Below, in pieces: positions 46,008 through 54,029 of a DNA stretch of 64,000 nucleotides. The position numbers were made by a program, and so were the translations under genes. How positions within the stretch are numbered: position 1 is the first letter of the stretch; each line of letters begins with the position of its first letter. The notes beneath the pieces were generated by a model, which saw only the letters and a program-made list of their open reading frames with translations, did no database searches and was not told the DNA's origin. The stretch covers positions 558,001 through 622,000 of the forward strand of contig JBGGOQ010000001.1 of NCBI GenBank assembly GCA_041320695.1, given 5' to 3'. The stretch comes from Caldicellulosiruptoraceae bacterium PP1 (GTDB lineage Bacteria > Bacillota > Thermoanaerobacteria > Caldicellulosiruptorales > Caldicellulosiruptoraceae).

Positions 46008-46576
46008 TTAATCTCTACTCTCCCAGGACTAGCAATTGGCATAATAAGAGTTTTTTTCTTATCTGAATAAGCTAATTCTATTTTTATATCTTTATTACTA
46101 TAATAGTTTATTTTTGATGTTAAAGATGTACTAATAATACTTGTAACATCATTAAAAGCATTATTGGCAAATGTTCCATATAAAATACCATATTTTGTAT
46201 ATGTCAAATAGATTACTTTATAATTAGAAGTAGGTAAAAGTTGAGTATCATTTTCATATATTTTAATAACTAAATTATTAACATCAAAGGTTTTTACAAC
46301 CTTTTTTGTCCCATCAGTAAAATCTATAAAATTTATTTGCTGAACCTTGTTGTTGTTAACAATAATTTCTATATAATAACCATCTGATAAAAGTGCTTGA
46401 TTTGTTTTATCATAAGTTTCACGTAGTAATGATGCTAAAATATTAATAGCTCTATCAACTTCAGCTTTTTTTTTCATTGAGATAATATTTGGGATAGCAA
46501 TACCAAGTAAAATTGCAATAATTGATATTACTATTGCCATCTCAGTTAAAGTAAATGCTTTATTTTTTTGCTTCAT
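46004..46576 (-). CDS. Type IV pseudopilin (GspH/FimT-like)
   Basis: A 190-residue prepilin-like protein: leader MKQKNKA, then FTLTEMAIVISIIAILLGIA with E5 and again Ala at -1. The globular domain resembles GspH/FimT-type minor pilins in size. The ribosome-binding site GAGGG lies inside the end of comFB. It is coupled by ATGA overlap to the next pseudopilin gene. Confidence 0.85.
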   Translation of the reverse strand: MKQKNKAFTLTEMAIVISIIAILLGIAIPNIISMKKKAEVDRAINILASLLRETYDKTNQALLSDGYYIEIIVNNNKVQQINFIDFTDGTKKVVKTFDVNNLVIKIYENDTQLLPTSNYKVIYLTYTKYGILYGTFANNAFNDVTSIISTSLTSKINYYSNKDIKIELAYSDKKKTLIMPIASPGRVEIK

Positions 46577-46585
46577 TATTATCCC

Positions 46586-46858
46586 TCATTTTGTTGTATG
46601 TTTGGGGTTCTGTTTTACTATAAATGCAGCAGCTGCAATACTTGCAATAATATCAATCTCAAATTGCTCCTTTAATGATTCAATCCTTGTGTAAAGCTCT
46701 CCTTCTTCAGTAACAACATATTTTGGAGGAAGTCTATTGAGCGAAAGTGCTAAAATATCATTTTTACATTTTTCGCATTTACAAACATCTATATCTTTTA
46801 ATACTTTATCTAATAGACTAATAACTGCATCTTCCATATAATTTTTAACATTATACAT
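46586..46858 (-). CDS. comFB: ComFB-family protein
   Basis: A 90-residue ComFB homologue: MEDAVISLLDKVL, the Cys motif VCKCEKCKNDILALSLNRLP, PPKYVVTEEGELYTR and the C-terminal helix FEIDIIASIAAAAFIVKQNP. Cyanobacterial CdgR/ComFB proteins bind cyclic dinucleotides and are linked to pilus motility; in Bacillus the gene belongs to the comF competence operon. Here it sits between pilD and pseudopilin genes. A longer frame reaches 46906, inside pilD; ATG 46858 has GAGGTG at 9 bases. Confidence 0.9.
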   Translation of the reverse strand: MYNVKNYMEDAVISLLDKVLKDIDVCKCEKCKNDILALSLNRLPPKYVVTEEGELYTRIESLKEQFEIDIIASIAAAAFIVKQNPKHTTK

Positions 46859-46878
46859 AAAGTGTAACACCTCTAATC

Positions 46879-47637
46879 TTAGTATGTAATTAAACCTAAA
46901 TACCAATTAATAATAGCATCACCATACAAAAATGTTAAATATGCAGCAATTGAAATCATAGGACCAAATGGTATTTGTGATTTTAATTTCTTTTTATTTA
47001 TTAATAAAACAATAATTATTGAAATTAATCCGCCTATTACAAATGCCAAAAAATTAAATAGTATAGCTTTAGGTATATTAAAATTTAAACCTAAAGAAAA
47101 GGAAAGTAAAACATCCCCAAACCCCATAGCTTTCTCTTTTGATATGAAAAAGATTAAAAAAATGATTAAAGCAGATATAATTCCATTAACAAAAATTCTA
47201 TAAAATACATTGAATCCATTTTGTGATATATAAAAAATAATATTCAAAATAATTAGAATAAGTATTGAAATATTTGAAATTTCAAATGTATCTATATCTA
47301 CAAAAGAGATATATATCATAATAAGACCTATTAAGTAAACTACAAAAAATTGAATTGATATATTATATTTTAAAAAACTTAATAATCCACATATAGCTGA
47401 TAATAGTTCAACAATAGGATATCTTATTGATATCCTATTGTTACAGTATCTGCACTTACCTTTTAAAATAATAAAGCTTAAAACAGGTATTAAATCATAA
47501 GGCTTTATTCTATTTTTACAATTTGGACAGTGAGAGGGGGGGAAGACAATTGATTCCCCCCGTGGAATCCTATAGATACAAACATTGAGGAAACTGCCAA
47601 GGATTAGCGAAATAGATATAACCAATATAATAAACAT
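46879..47637 (-). CDS. pilD: Prepilin peptidase/N-methyltransferase (A24)
   Basis: A 252-residue membrane aspartyl protease that cleaves and N-methylates prepilins. The N-terminal domain has LILGSFLNVCIYRIPRGESI and the zinc-binding CPNC/CRYC pairs of the bifunctional form. Catalytic Asp motifs are FVDIDTFEISN and GFGDVLLSFSLGL. About 7-8 membrane segments are visible. ATG 47637 has no clear ribosome-binding site and overlaps the reading end of the pilin gene (TAA, T, ATG region), so it relies on coupled translation. Confidence 0.93.
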   Translation of the reverse strand: MFIILVISISLILGSFLNVCIYRIPRGESIVFPPSHCPNCKNRIKPYDLIPVLSFIILKGKCRYCNNRISIRYPIVELLSAICGLLSFLKYNISIQFFVVYLIGLIMIYISFVDIDTFEISNISILILIILNIIFYISQNGFNVFYRIFVNGIISALIIFLIFFISKEKAMGFGDVLLSFSLGLNFNIPKAILFNFLAFVIGGLISIIIVLLINKKKLKSQIPFGPMISIAAYLTFLYGDAIINWYLGLITY

Positions 47638-47638
47638 A

Positions 47639-48082
47639 TTATTTATAGTTATTTAAATCAGGTGTTGGATAGAGTTCTACTCCATTTGTGCCAAAACTTC
47701 CTTGATAAACACCAATGAAAACAGTTTGAGTACTACTGTCATACTTATATGCAAACTTTGTATTGTTTTGTAATTTAGGCACTGGAACCCCACCTGTAAT
47801 ATATTGATCAAGCCCTGATGTAATTGGTACATTGTTTTCTATTGCAACCCAATTCGATTGATTAGTTAATGAGTTTCCTTCAGCAACCCATTGTTGTATT
47901 GCAGTAGCAATTGCTTTTGCATTTGCAATATCTGCATTTATTTTTGATTTATTGATTTGTTTCATTACTTGTGGAACTGCAATTGCAATTAATACAGCAA
48001 TAATTGCTAATACAACAACCATTTCAATTAATGTAAAACCTTTATTCTTTTGATTTACTTGTTTTACCATCCATTTCATCAT
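47639..48082 (-). CDS. Type IV major-pilin candidate (paralogue 2)
   Basis: A 147-residue prepilin: KNKGFTLIEMVVVLAIIAVL with G(-1), F1, E5. The C-terminal domain includes LDQYITGGVPVPKLQNNTKF and ends PTPDLNNYK. The start ATG 48082 follows AAGGAGG, the strongest pilin ribosome-binding site in the locus, so it is the best candidate for the main fibre subunit. It is a tandem duplicate of the neighbouring pilin gene, sharing the ITGG-P-PK core and the identical DLNNYK end. Confidence 0.9.
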   Translation of the reverse strand: MMKWMVKQVNQKNKGFTLIEMVVVLAIIAVLIAIAVPQVMKQINKSKINADIANAKAIATAIQQWVAEGNSLTNQSNWVAIENNVPITSGLDQYITGGVPVPKLQNNTKFAYKYDSSTQTVFIGVYQGSFGTNGVELYPTPDLNNYK

Positions 48083-48103
48083 AATAAAAAACCTCCTTAT
48101 ATT

Positions 48104-48547
48104 TTATTTATAATTATTTAAATCACCATCTGGATAAAGTAAATATTTATTTGTCTCATCACCTGCATAAATTTTAAAAACTCCATCAGTATCAATTTTG
48201 TAATAAAAACTATAATTTTTATTAAACTTTGGTTTTGGCAGCCCCCCAGTAATAAATTGGCCAAGATTAAAATTAGTAAAACCAGTAACATTGTCACTAT
48301 CAATCATATGCCAATCATTATCTGTAATTACACTGTTTAGTTCTTGACCATTTTCATAACTCCACTGATAAAATGCATAAGCAATTAATTTTGCATTTGC
48401 ATAATCAGCTTTTTTTTGAGCACTTCTTAACGCCTTTAATATTTGCGGAGTAGAAATTGCCATAATTATTGCAATTATTGCAATAACTACAACCATTTCA
48501 ACCAAAGTAAAACCATTACTTGATGAATTTTTCTTAATCTTTATCAC
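48104..48547 (-). CDS. Type IV pilin (paralogue 1)
   Basis: A 147-residue prepilin: SSNGFTLVEMVVVIAIIAII with G(-1), F1, E5; LGQFITGGLPKPKFNKNYSF and the end YPDGDLNNYK match the next gene. The start is uncertain: GTG 48547 has AAGG close upstream, while the strong AGGTGAT overlaps it and would suit an ATT at 48538. Either gives a usable leader peptide. It may be a second fibre subunit or a variant. Confidence 0.88.
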   Translation of the reverse strand: MIKIKKNSSSNGFTLVEMVVVIAIIAIIMAISTPQILKALRSAQKKADYANAKLIAYAFYQWSYENGQELNSVITDNDWHMIDSDNVTGFTNFNLGQFITGGLPKPKFNKNYSFYYKIDTDGVFKIYAGDETNKYLLYPDGDLNNYK

Positions 48548-48552
48548 CTGCC

Positions 48553-49761
48553 TTAACCGACGTTCCCATATAGCTTAAACATCGGCATAATTATTGAGGC
48601 AAGCAAAAATCCAACTAACAATGCCAAAAATACTATCATTACTGGTTCAAACATTGCAGTAAGTCTTGTAACTTGATTTTCTACTTCGTTTTCATAATAG
48701 TCTGCTGCACGCTCTAACATATACTCAAGCCTTCCTGTTTCCTCACCTGTCCTTATCATTGTTGTAACAAGTTGAGGAAAAACTTTCATTTCTTCAATTG
48801 GGTAGCTTAATCCTTCACCCCCTTTTACCTTTTCAATTACCCCATCAAACGCTTTTTCAATATACGCATTAGAGATAACCTTTTTTGTTGTATCTAAAGC
48901 CGTTATTAATGGAACACCTGAGTTTATCAAAGTTCCAAGTGTTCTTGTAAAGCGGCTTGTTATCTGACCTAAAATAACACCTTTTATTATTGGAATTTTT
49001 AATTTTATCCTACCTATTAAAATAGCCCCATTTGGAGATTTTTTAAATAACTTATACATAAAAACAATAATAATTATTAAAGCTAATATATAATACCAAT
49101 TATTTTGCATAAACTTGCTTGCACTAATTACAAACTTAGTTGTAGCAGGAAGGTCAACCTGTAGTTCAGAAAATAATCCTATAAATGTTGGTATAACAAA
49201 AATCATCAATACATTTAAAACACCAATGGCAACTAAGATAACAATAGCTGGATACATTAATGCATTTGTTATTTTCTGCTTTAGTTTCATTTCCTTTTCA
49301 AAATGCTGTGCCATTTTATCCATGGCTCTATCTATTGAACCACTAACTTCACCGGCTTCAATCATGTTTATTAAGATCTGAGGAAAAATTTCAGAGTGTT
49401 CTCTCATTGCATTTGATAGCGAAGTTCCTTTTTCCACCTTTTTATATATATCATCTAATATTTTTCCTAAGTTTCTAGATTTGTATTGGTGCCTTAATAC
49501 ATCAAGACAGTTTAAAATGGTGATACCTGCCATTAACATTGTAGCAAATTGTCTACAAAGCATTGCTAGATCCTTTGTTGAAGCCTTTTGTGTAAATGAA
49601 AGTTTAAATTCTTTTTGTAATGCACTTTTCTCTTTAATGTCTAAAACATAAATATCTTTTGATTTTAATGTTCTTAATGCATTTGTTAAGTCTTCAGCAA
49701 TTATTGATGCTTGATATGTTTTCCCATTTGCATCAAGGGCTTTATAAACATATTCAGCCAT
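48553..49761 (-). CDS. pilC: Type IV pilus inner-membrane platform PilC
   Basis: A 402-residue polytopic platform protein with two T2SSF repeats (about 70-190 and 270-395). In each, a cytoplasmic helical bundle (LAMLCRQFATMLMAGITILN; FTRTLGTLINSGVPLITALD) precedes a glycine-rich loop (IEAGEVSGSIDRAMDKMAQH; IRTGEETGRLEYMLERAADY) and membrane segments. It couples PilB and PilT to the growing pilus. The ATG follows AAGGAG. Confidence 0.95.
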   Translation of the reverse strand: MAEYVYKALDANGKTYQASIIAEDLTNALRTLKSKDIYVLDIKEKSALQKEFKLSFTQKASTKDLAMLCRQFATMLMAGITILNCLDVLRHQYKSRNLGKILDDIYKKVEKGTSLSNAMREHSEIFPQILINMIEAGEVSGSIDRAMDKMAQHFEKEMKLKQKITNALMYPAIVILVAIGVLNVLMIFVIPTFIGLFSELQVDLPATTKFVISASKFMQNNWYYILALIIIIVFMYKLFKKSPNGAILIGRIKLKIPIIKGVILGQITSRFTRTLGTLINSGVPLITALDTTKKVISNAYIEKAFDGVIEKVKGGEGLSYPIEEMKVFPQLVTTMIRTGEETGRLEYMLERAADYYENEVENQVTRLTAMFEPVMIVFLALLVGFLLASIIMPMFKLYGNVG

Positions 49762-49782
49762 TTACACTCAAGCTCCTTCTTA

Positions 49783-50841
49783 TTAATATAAAAGCATTTT
49801 TGACATTGATTCTTGATCATTTGCATATAGGTAGCAATCTTCTCGTGTAATAAGACCTCTCTTATATAGATCAATTAATGATTGTTCCATAGTAATCATA
49901 CCATTTTTGGTGTTAGTCTGTATTATAGATTGAACTTGATAGGTTTTTGATTCCCTAATTAAGTTCCTAACAGCAGGATTTGCTATCATAATCTCTGTTG
50001 CAACTACCCTACCTTTTCCCCCTCTAATAGTTAACAATTGCTGTGATACCACTGCGTTAAGTACTGTTGAAAGTTGAACTCTTACCTGTTGTTGTTGATG
50101 AGGCGGGAAAACATCAATTATTCTATCTATTGTTTTTGCAGCTCCTATTGTATGTAAAGTTGAAAAAACTAAATGTCCTGTTTCAGCGGCTGTCAATGCA
50201 ATTGATATTGTTTCTAAATCCCTCATCTCACCTACAAGAATAACATCAGGATCTTCTCTTAATGCAGACCTTAAAGCTGCCGCAAAACTTATTGAGTCTG
50301 ATCCTATCTCTCTTTGATTTACAACACTTTGCTTATGTCTATGAAGATATTCTATAGGATCTTCAAGCGTAATAATATGAAGGTTTCTTTCTTCGTTTAT
50401 AATATCTATAATAGAAGCTAAAGTTGTTGACTTTCCACTACCAGTTGGCCCTGTTACTAAAACAAGCCCTTTATTATATTTTGTAAATTCTTTTATAACT
50501 GTGGGCAGCCCAAGACTTTCGAATTTTGGTATCTCTTGAGCAATTACCCTAAAAGCAATTGCAATACTTCCTCTTTGCTTAAATGCATTTACCCTAAATC
50601 TACTTAATCCTTTGACACTATAAGAAAAATCTACTTCTCCTAATTCAAGTAATTTTTTATAAAGAAAATCTGAGGTAATAGCCTTTGCAAAGTTTTGAAT
50701 AGTATCTGGCAGTAACTTTTCTTCACCAATTCGTACCAAGTTACCATTTATTCTATATATAGGTGGAGATCCGGCAGTAAGGTGAATATCAGAAGCATTC
50801 TTAAAAAATGCATCCTTCAAGATTTCATCAATATCAAGCAT
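49783..50841 (-). CDS. pilT: Pilus retraction ATPase PilT
   Basis: A 352-residue hexameric ATPase that disassembles pili, giving twitching and DNA uptake. SDIHLTAGSPPIYRINGNLV, Walker A GPTGSGKSTTLASIID, the Asp box ITLEDPIEYLH, Walker B VILVGEMRDLETISIALTAA and the C-terminal retraction motif AVRNLIRE (usual AIRNLIRE) are present. ATG 50841 is chosen over the adjacent upstream TTG, which is 2 bases from GGGGGAG. Its presence implies dynamic, retractable pili. Confidence 0.96.
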   Translation of the reverse strand: MLDIDEILKDAFFKNASDIHLTAGSPPIYRINGNLVRIGEEKLLPDTIQNFAKAITSDFLYKKLLELGEVDFSYSVKGLSRFRVNAFKQRGSIAIAFRVIAQEIPKFESLGLPTVIKEFTKYNKGLVLVTGPTGSGKSTTLASIIDIINEERNLHIITLEDPIEYLHRHKQSVVNQREIGSDSISFAAALRSALREDPDVILVGEMRDLETISIALTAAETGHLVFSTLHTIGAAKTIDRIIDVFPPHQQQQVRVQLSTVLNAVVSQQLLTIRGGKGRVVATEIMIANPAVRNLIRESKTYQVQSIIQTNTKNGMITMEQSLIDLYKRGLITREDCYLYANDQESMSKMLLY

Positions 50842-50865
50842 CAATACTCCCCCAAACTTTCCCTT

Positions 50866-52560
50866 CTATTCAAGCGAATATGTTACTCTATAAAATTCCT
50901 CAATACTTGTAGTTCCATCTAAAACTCTTTGAGCACAAGCCTCTTTTAATGTTATCATACCCTCATGCATTGCAATATCTTTTATTTCATCACTACCAAC
51001 ATTTTTAACAATTATTTTCTTTAAATCTTTTGTTATTGTTAGTATTTCATAAATTCCTGTTCTACCATAATATCCTTTATTATTACAAAATGGACATCCT
51101 CTGCCCCTATATAGTTTTATACCCTGCAAATTATCAATACCCAATGCTTCAGTTTCTGAAACATCTGGTGTATATTCTTCTTTACAGTTAGGACAAATTC
51201 TCCTAATTAATCTTTGTGATATAACACCAACAAGTGAAGAACTGATTAAAAAACTTTCTATACCCATGTCAATAAGTCTTGATACTGCACTAGGTGCATC
51301 GTTTGTATGAATTGTGGATAAAACTAAATGTCCAGTTATTGCGGCTCTAACAGCAATATCAGCAGTTTCTTTATCTCTAATCTCACCAATCATGATAATA
51401 TCTGGATCTTGCCTTAATATAGATCTTAATGCTGAAGCAAAAGTAAGTCCAGCTTTTGCATTAACTTCAACTTGGTTTACTCCATATATTGTACTTTCAA
51501 CAGGATCTTCTACAGTTATTATATTTTTTGTCCCATTATTTAACTCATTTAATACAGTGTATAATGTTGTTGTTTTTCCTGAGCCTGTAGGACCACAAAC
51601 CAAAATTATTCCATGGGGAGATGTTATTATTTTATTATATTTATTTAAATCATCATCTGTAAAACCAAGTTCCAATTTACTTTTAACAAATGCAGACTTA
51701 TCGGCAATTCTTATAACAATCTTCTCACCATATACTGTTGGCAAAGAAGATAAACGCATATCATAAGGTTTATCTGCAAAAATGAATGTTGTTCTTCCAT
51801 CTTGAGGTATTCTTCTTTCTGCAATATCCATGTTCCCAATTACTTTTATTCGAGCTGTCAAAGATGGCAATGAATTAATATCTATCTGAAGAATATCATA
51901 TAAGACACCATCAATTCTAAATCTTACTTTTATCTCATTTTCAAACGGCTCTATATGTATATCACTTGCTCTTGATGATATTGCTTGCTCAAAAATAGAA
52001 TTTACAAGCTTAACAACAGGGCCTTCTGGCTCATCATCTGAAGTAATAACTGTATTCTTAAGACGTAGATTTTGTTGCTTGGTTGTTTCTTTCTTAAGTT
52101 CTTCAACAGCTTTAAGAGTTTCTTGTTTTCCATAAAATTTTTCAATTTCTCTTTTTATATCAGCAGCTTTTGCAATAACAGGTTGAACATTTTTCCCTGT
52201 ATATATATTAACGTCCTCTATTGCAAAAATATTTAGCGGATCAGCCATTGCTATATAAATTTTATCATCTTCAACTTTCACCGGAATCAATGTATGCCTT
52301 CTTGCAATATTTTCTGAAACCAGATTAACTATTTCTGGATCTAAATGATATTGTTCTAATTTTATATGAGGGATACCAAGTTGAAACTCAAGAACTTCAA
52401 CAATCTCATCTTCTGTTACAATTCCTTGGTCGACTAAAATTTCACCTAATTTTTTCCCAGTAGATTTTTGTAGAGATAAAGCCTTTTGAAGTTGTTCATT
52501 TGTAATAAGCCCTGCGTCTACTAATATTTCTCCTAATTTTTTCTTTCCACCTACTACCAA
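50866..52560 (-). CDS. pilB: Pilus extension ATPase PilB with MshEN-like repeats
   Basis: A 564-residue extension ATPase. The N-terminus has two adjacent repeats, KKLGEILVDAGLITNEQLQK with ALSLQ, and KKLGEILVDQGIVTEDEIVE with VLEFQ. They fit the RLGxxLVxxGxxxxxxLxxxLxxQ pattern of the c-di-GMP-binding MshEN domain. The catalytic core has GPTGSGKTTTLYTVL, ITVEDPVE, IGEIRDKETADIAVRAAITG and a zinc site (CPNC, CPFC). The start is TTG 52560 behind GAGGG. It lies 18 bases after aroE. Confidence 0.95.
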   Translation of the reverse strand: MVVGGKKKLGEILVDAGLITNEQLQKALSLQKSTGKKLGEILVDQGIVTEDEIVEVLEFQLGIPHIKLEQYHLDPEIVNLVSENIARRHTLIPVKVEDDKIYIAMADPLNIFAIEDVNIYTGKNVQPVIAKAADIKREIEKFYGKQETLKAVEELKKETTKQQNLRLKNTVITSDDEPEGPVVKLVNSIFEQAISSRASDIHIEPFENEIKVRFRIDGVLYDILQIDINSLPSLTARIKVIGNMDIAERRIPQDGRTTFIFADKPYDMRLSSLPTVYGEKIVIRIADKSAFVKSKLELGFTDDDLNKYNKIITSPHGIILVCGPTGSGKTTTLYTVLNELNNGTKNIITVEDPVESTIYGVNQVEVNAKAGLTFASALRSILRQDPDIIMIGEIRDKETADIAVRAAITGHLVLSTIHTNDAPSAVSRLIDMGIESFLISSSLVGVISQRLIRRICPNCKEEYTPDVSETEALGIDNLQGIKLYRGRGCPFCNNKGYYGRTGIYEILTITKDLKKIIVKNVGSDEIKDIAMHEGMITLKEACAQRVLDGTTSIEEFYRVTYSLE

Positions 52561-52578
52561 TATTATCCCTCATTTCAA

Positions 52579-53415
52579 TTATACACTTTTATATAAATAT
52601 ATTTTAGCATATTCAAAGGCTTGATTCATCACATTATCTGGAATTGAGATATTTAGCCAATATTTATAGCTTTCTGCTGCTTGATATATTAACATATGAA
52701 GACCATTTAAATAGTCAATATTCATTTCTTTTGCTAACTTAATTAACTTGGTTTCATAAGGGTTATAAATAGCATCGAATACAAATTGAACATTGTTCGG
52801 AATACTATCTAATGGCGAAATATCAATAAATTCTCCCATACCTATTGGAGTTGTATTAATTATTATATCAATAGGTTTTTTATAAAAATTATGCCATTTA
52901 ATTGGTTCAATGTCAATAAAATTTTTGTATATTTCGACAAATTTTAAGGCGTTTTCATACGTTCTATTGGTTAATATTACTTTTTTTACTTTTAATTTAT
53001 GAAGTGCATATATTATCGATCTTGATGCTCCTCCAGCACCTATTAATAATATAGTTTTATTTATAAAATCAATATTCTTATGCTCAATTCCTTTTATAAA
53101 TCCTATCCAATCAGTATTTTCTGCAACAAGTTTATTGTCTTTTTTATAGACACAATTTGAAGCACCAATTATACTTACATCTTCTGAAATCTCATTAACA
53201 AAATTTAATATATTCTCCTTATATGGTATTGTAATATTAAACCCAAGTGATTCTTCATCTATTTTAAATTTTTGAATAAAGTCAGCAATCAAGCTTTCAT
53301 CAGCTATTTCCAAATTTGAATATGTGGCGTTGATATTTAGTTTATTATAAAAATAGCTATGAATTAATGGAGAAATTGAATGTTTTAGGCTTTTTCCTAA
53401 TAAATAAAACTTCAT
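52579..53415 (-). CDS. aroE: Shikimate dehydrogenase
   Basis: A 278-residue NADP-dependent shikimate dehydrogenase of the aromatic pathway. KSLKHSISPLIHSYFYNKL (shikimate Ser residues), FNITIPYKENIL with the catalytic Lys, NTDWIGF, the Rossmann loop GAGGASRSIIYAL and NTTPIGMGEF are clear. ATG 53415 overlaps the stop of yqeG by 4 bases. Its place at the head of a pilus operon is found in some Clostridia and seems a chance operon fusion. Confidence 0.96.
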   Translation of the reverse strand: MKFYLLGKSLKHSISPLIHSYFYNKLNINATYSNLEIADESLIADFIQKFKIDEESLGFNITIPYKENILNFVNEISEDVSIIGASNCVYKKDNKLVAENTDWIGFIKGIEHKNIDFINKTILLIGAGGASRSIIYALHKLKVKKVILTNRTYENALKFVEIYKNFIDIEPIKWHNFYKKPIDIIINTTPIGMGEFIDISPLDSIPNNVQFVFDAIYNPYETKLIKLAKEMNIDYLNGLHMLIYQAAESYKYWLNISIPDNVMNQAFEYAKIYLYKSV

Positions 53416-53921
53416 TTACTACCATCCTTCAAATAATGTTTAATTATCTTTTTTTCTAATATCCTATTAATCTTTGTAACAATAAACTCTTTTTCTTTTA
53501 ATGGTCTAACTAATATAGCATAAAAACCAATTCTTTTTGCTCCAATGACATCAGTAAAGAATTGATCTCCAATTACTGCTACTTTTTCTTTATTGTTTAG
53601 ACCATTTAGAAGTTTAGCTGCTTTCAAAAAACCTCTCTTTAAAGGTTTTGTTGCTGAATAAATTGCTGGAACATTAAGTAATTTTTCTATTTTTTGGACT
53701 CTATCTTTCTTGTTATTAGAAACTAAGCAAACTTTAAATCCTTCTTTTAACAAATTCTCAATCCATTCAAAAGTCCTTTTTGTAATATCATATTCACCCC
53801 ATGGAACTATTGTATTATCAATATCGATAATTAGATATTTAATTCCATTCTTTTTGAGCCTTTCAATGTCAATATCAAAAATTGTATTACAAATGATATC
53901 TGGCTTAAATCTGTCTTTCAA
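53412..53921 (-). CDS. YqeG-family HAD phosphatase
   Basis: A 169-residue HAD-superfamily (IIIA) phosphatase. Motif I is IIDIDNTIVPWG, motif II VSNNKKDR, and motif IV GDQFFTDVIGAKR, all intact. Related proteins act on phosphatidylglycerol phosphate; in Bacillus yqeG lies beside yqeH and aroE. ATG 53927 is only 2 bases from GGAG; the TTG at 53921 is 8 bases away and gives the family-like start KDRFKPDIIC, so it is preferred. It is the first gene of the aroE-pil transcript. Confidence 0.87.
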   Translation of the reverse strand: MKDRFKPDIICNTIFDIDIERLKKNGIKYLIIDIDNTIVPWGEYDITKRTFEWIENLLKEGFKVCLVSNNKKDRVQKIEKLLNVPAIYSATKPLKRGFLKAAKLLNGLNNKEKVAVIGDQFFTDVIGAKRIGFYAILVRPLKEKEFIVTKINRILEKKIIKHYLKDGSK

Positions 53922-53946
53922 ACACATCTCTCCTTAAAGGTAATAT

Positions 53947-53975
53947 TTGCAAGTATACTTTAATAGAATTATAAT
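53947..53975 (+). promoter_or_regulatory. Promoter of the DUF4380-like gene
   Basis: TTGCAA (53947-53952), 17 bases, TATAAT (53970-53975), 54 bases upstream of the ATG. It overlaps the opposing promoter of the pilus operon. Confidence 0.7.
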
Positions 53976-53978
53976 TAA

Positions 53979-54006
53979 ATTATACAAAAATAATAAAAAT
54001 GCACAA
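53979..54006 (-). promoter_or_regulatory. Promoter of the yqeG-aroE-pil operon
   Basis: TTGTGC (-35, 54006-54001), 16 bases, TATAAT (-10, 53984-53979). The two -10 boxes in this gap are only 3 bases apart, on opposite strands. Confidence 0.6.
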
Positions 54007-54029
54007 TATAATTATTTGGAGGGTTTATT

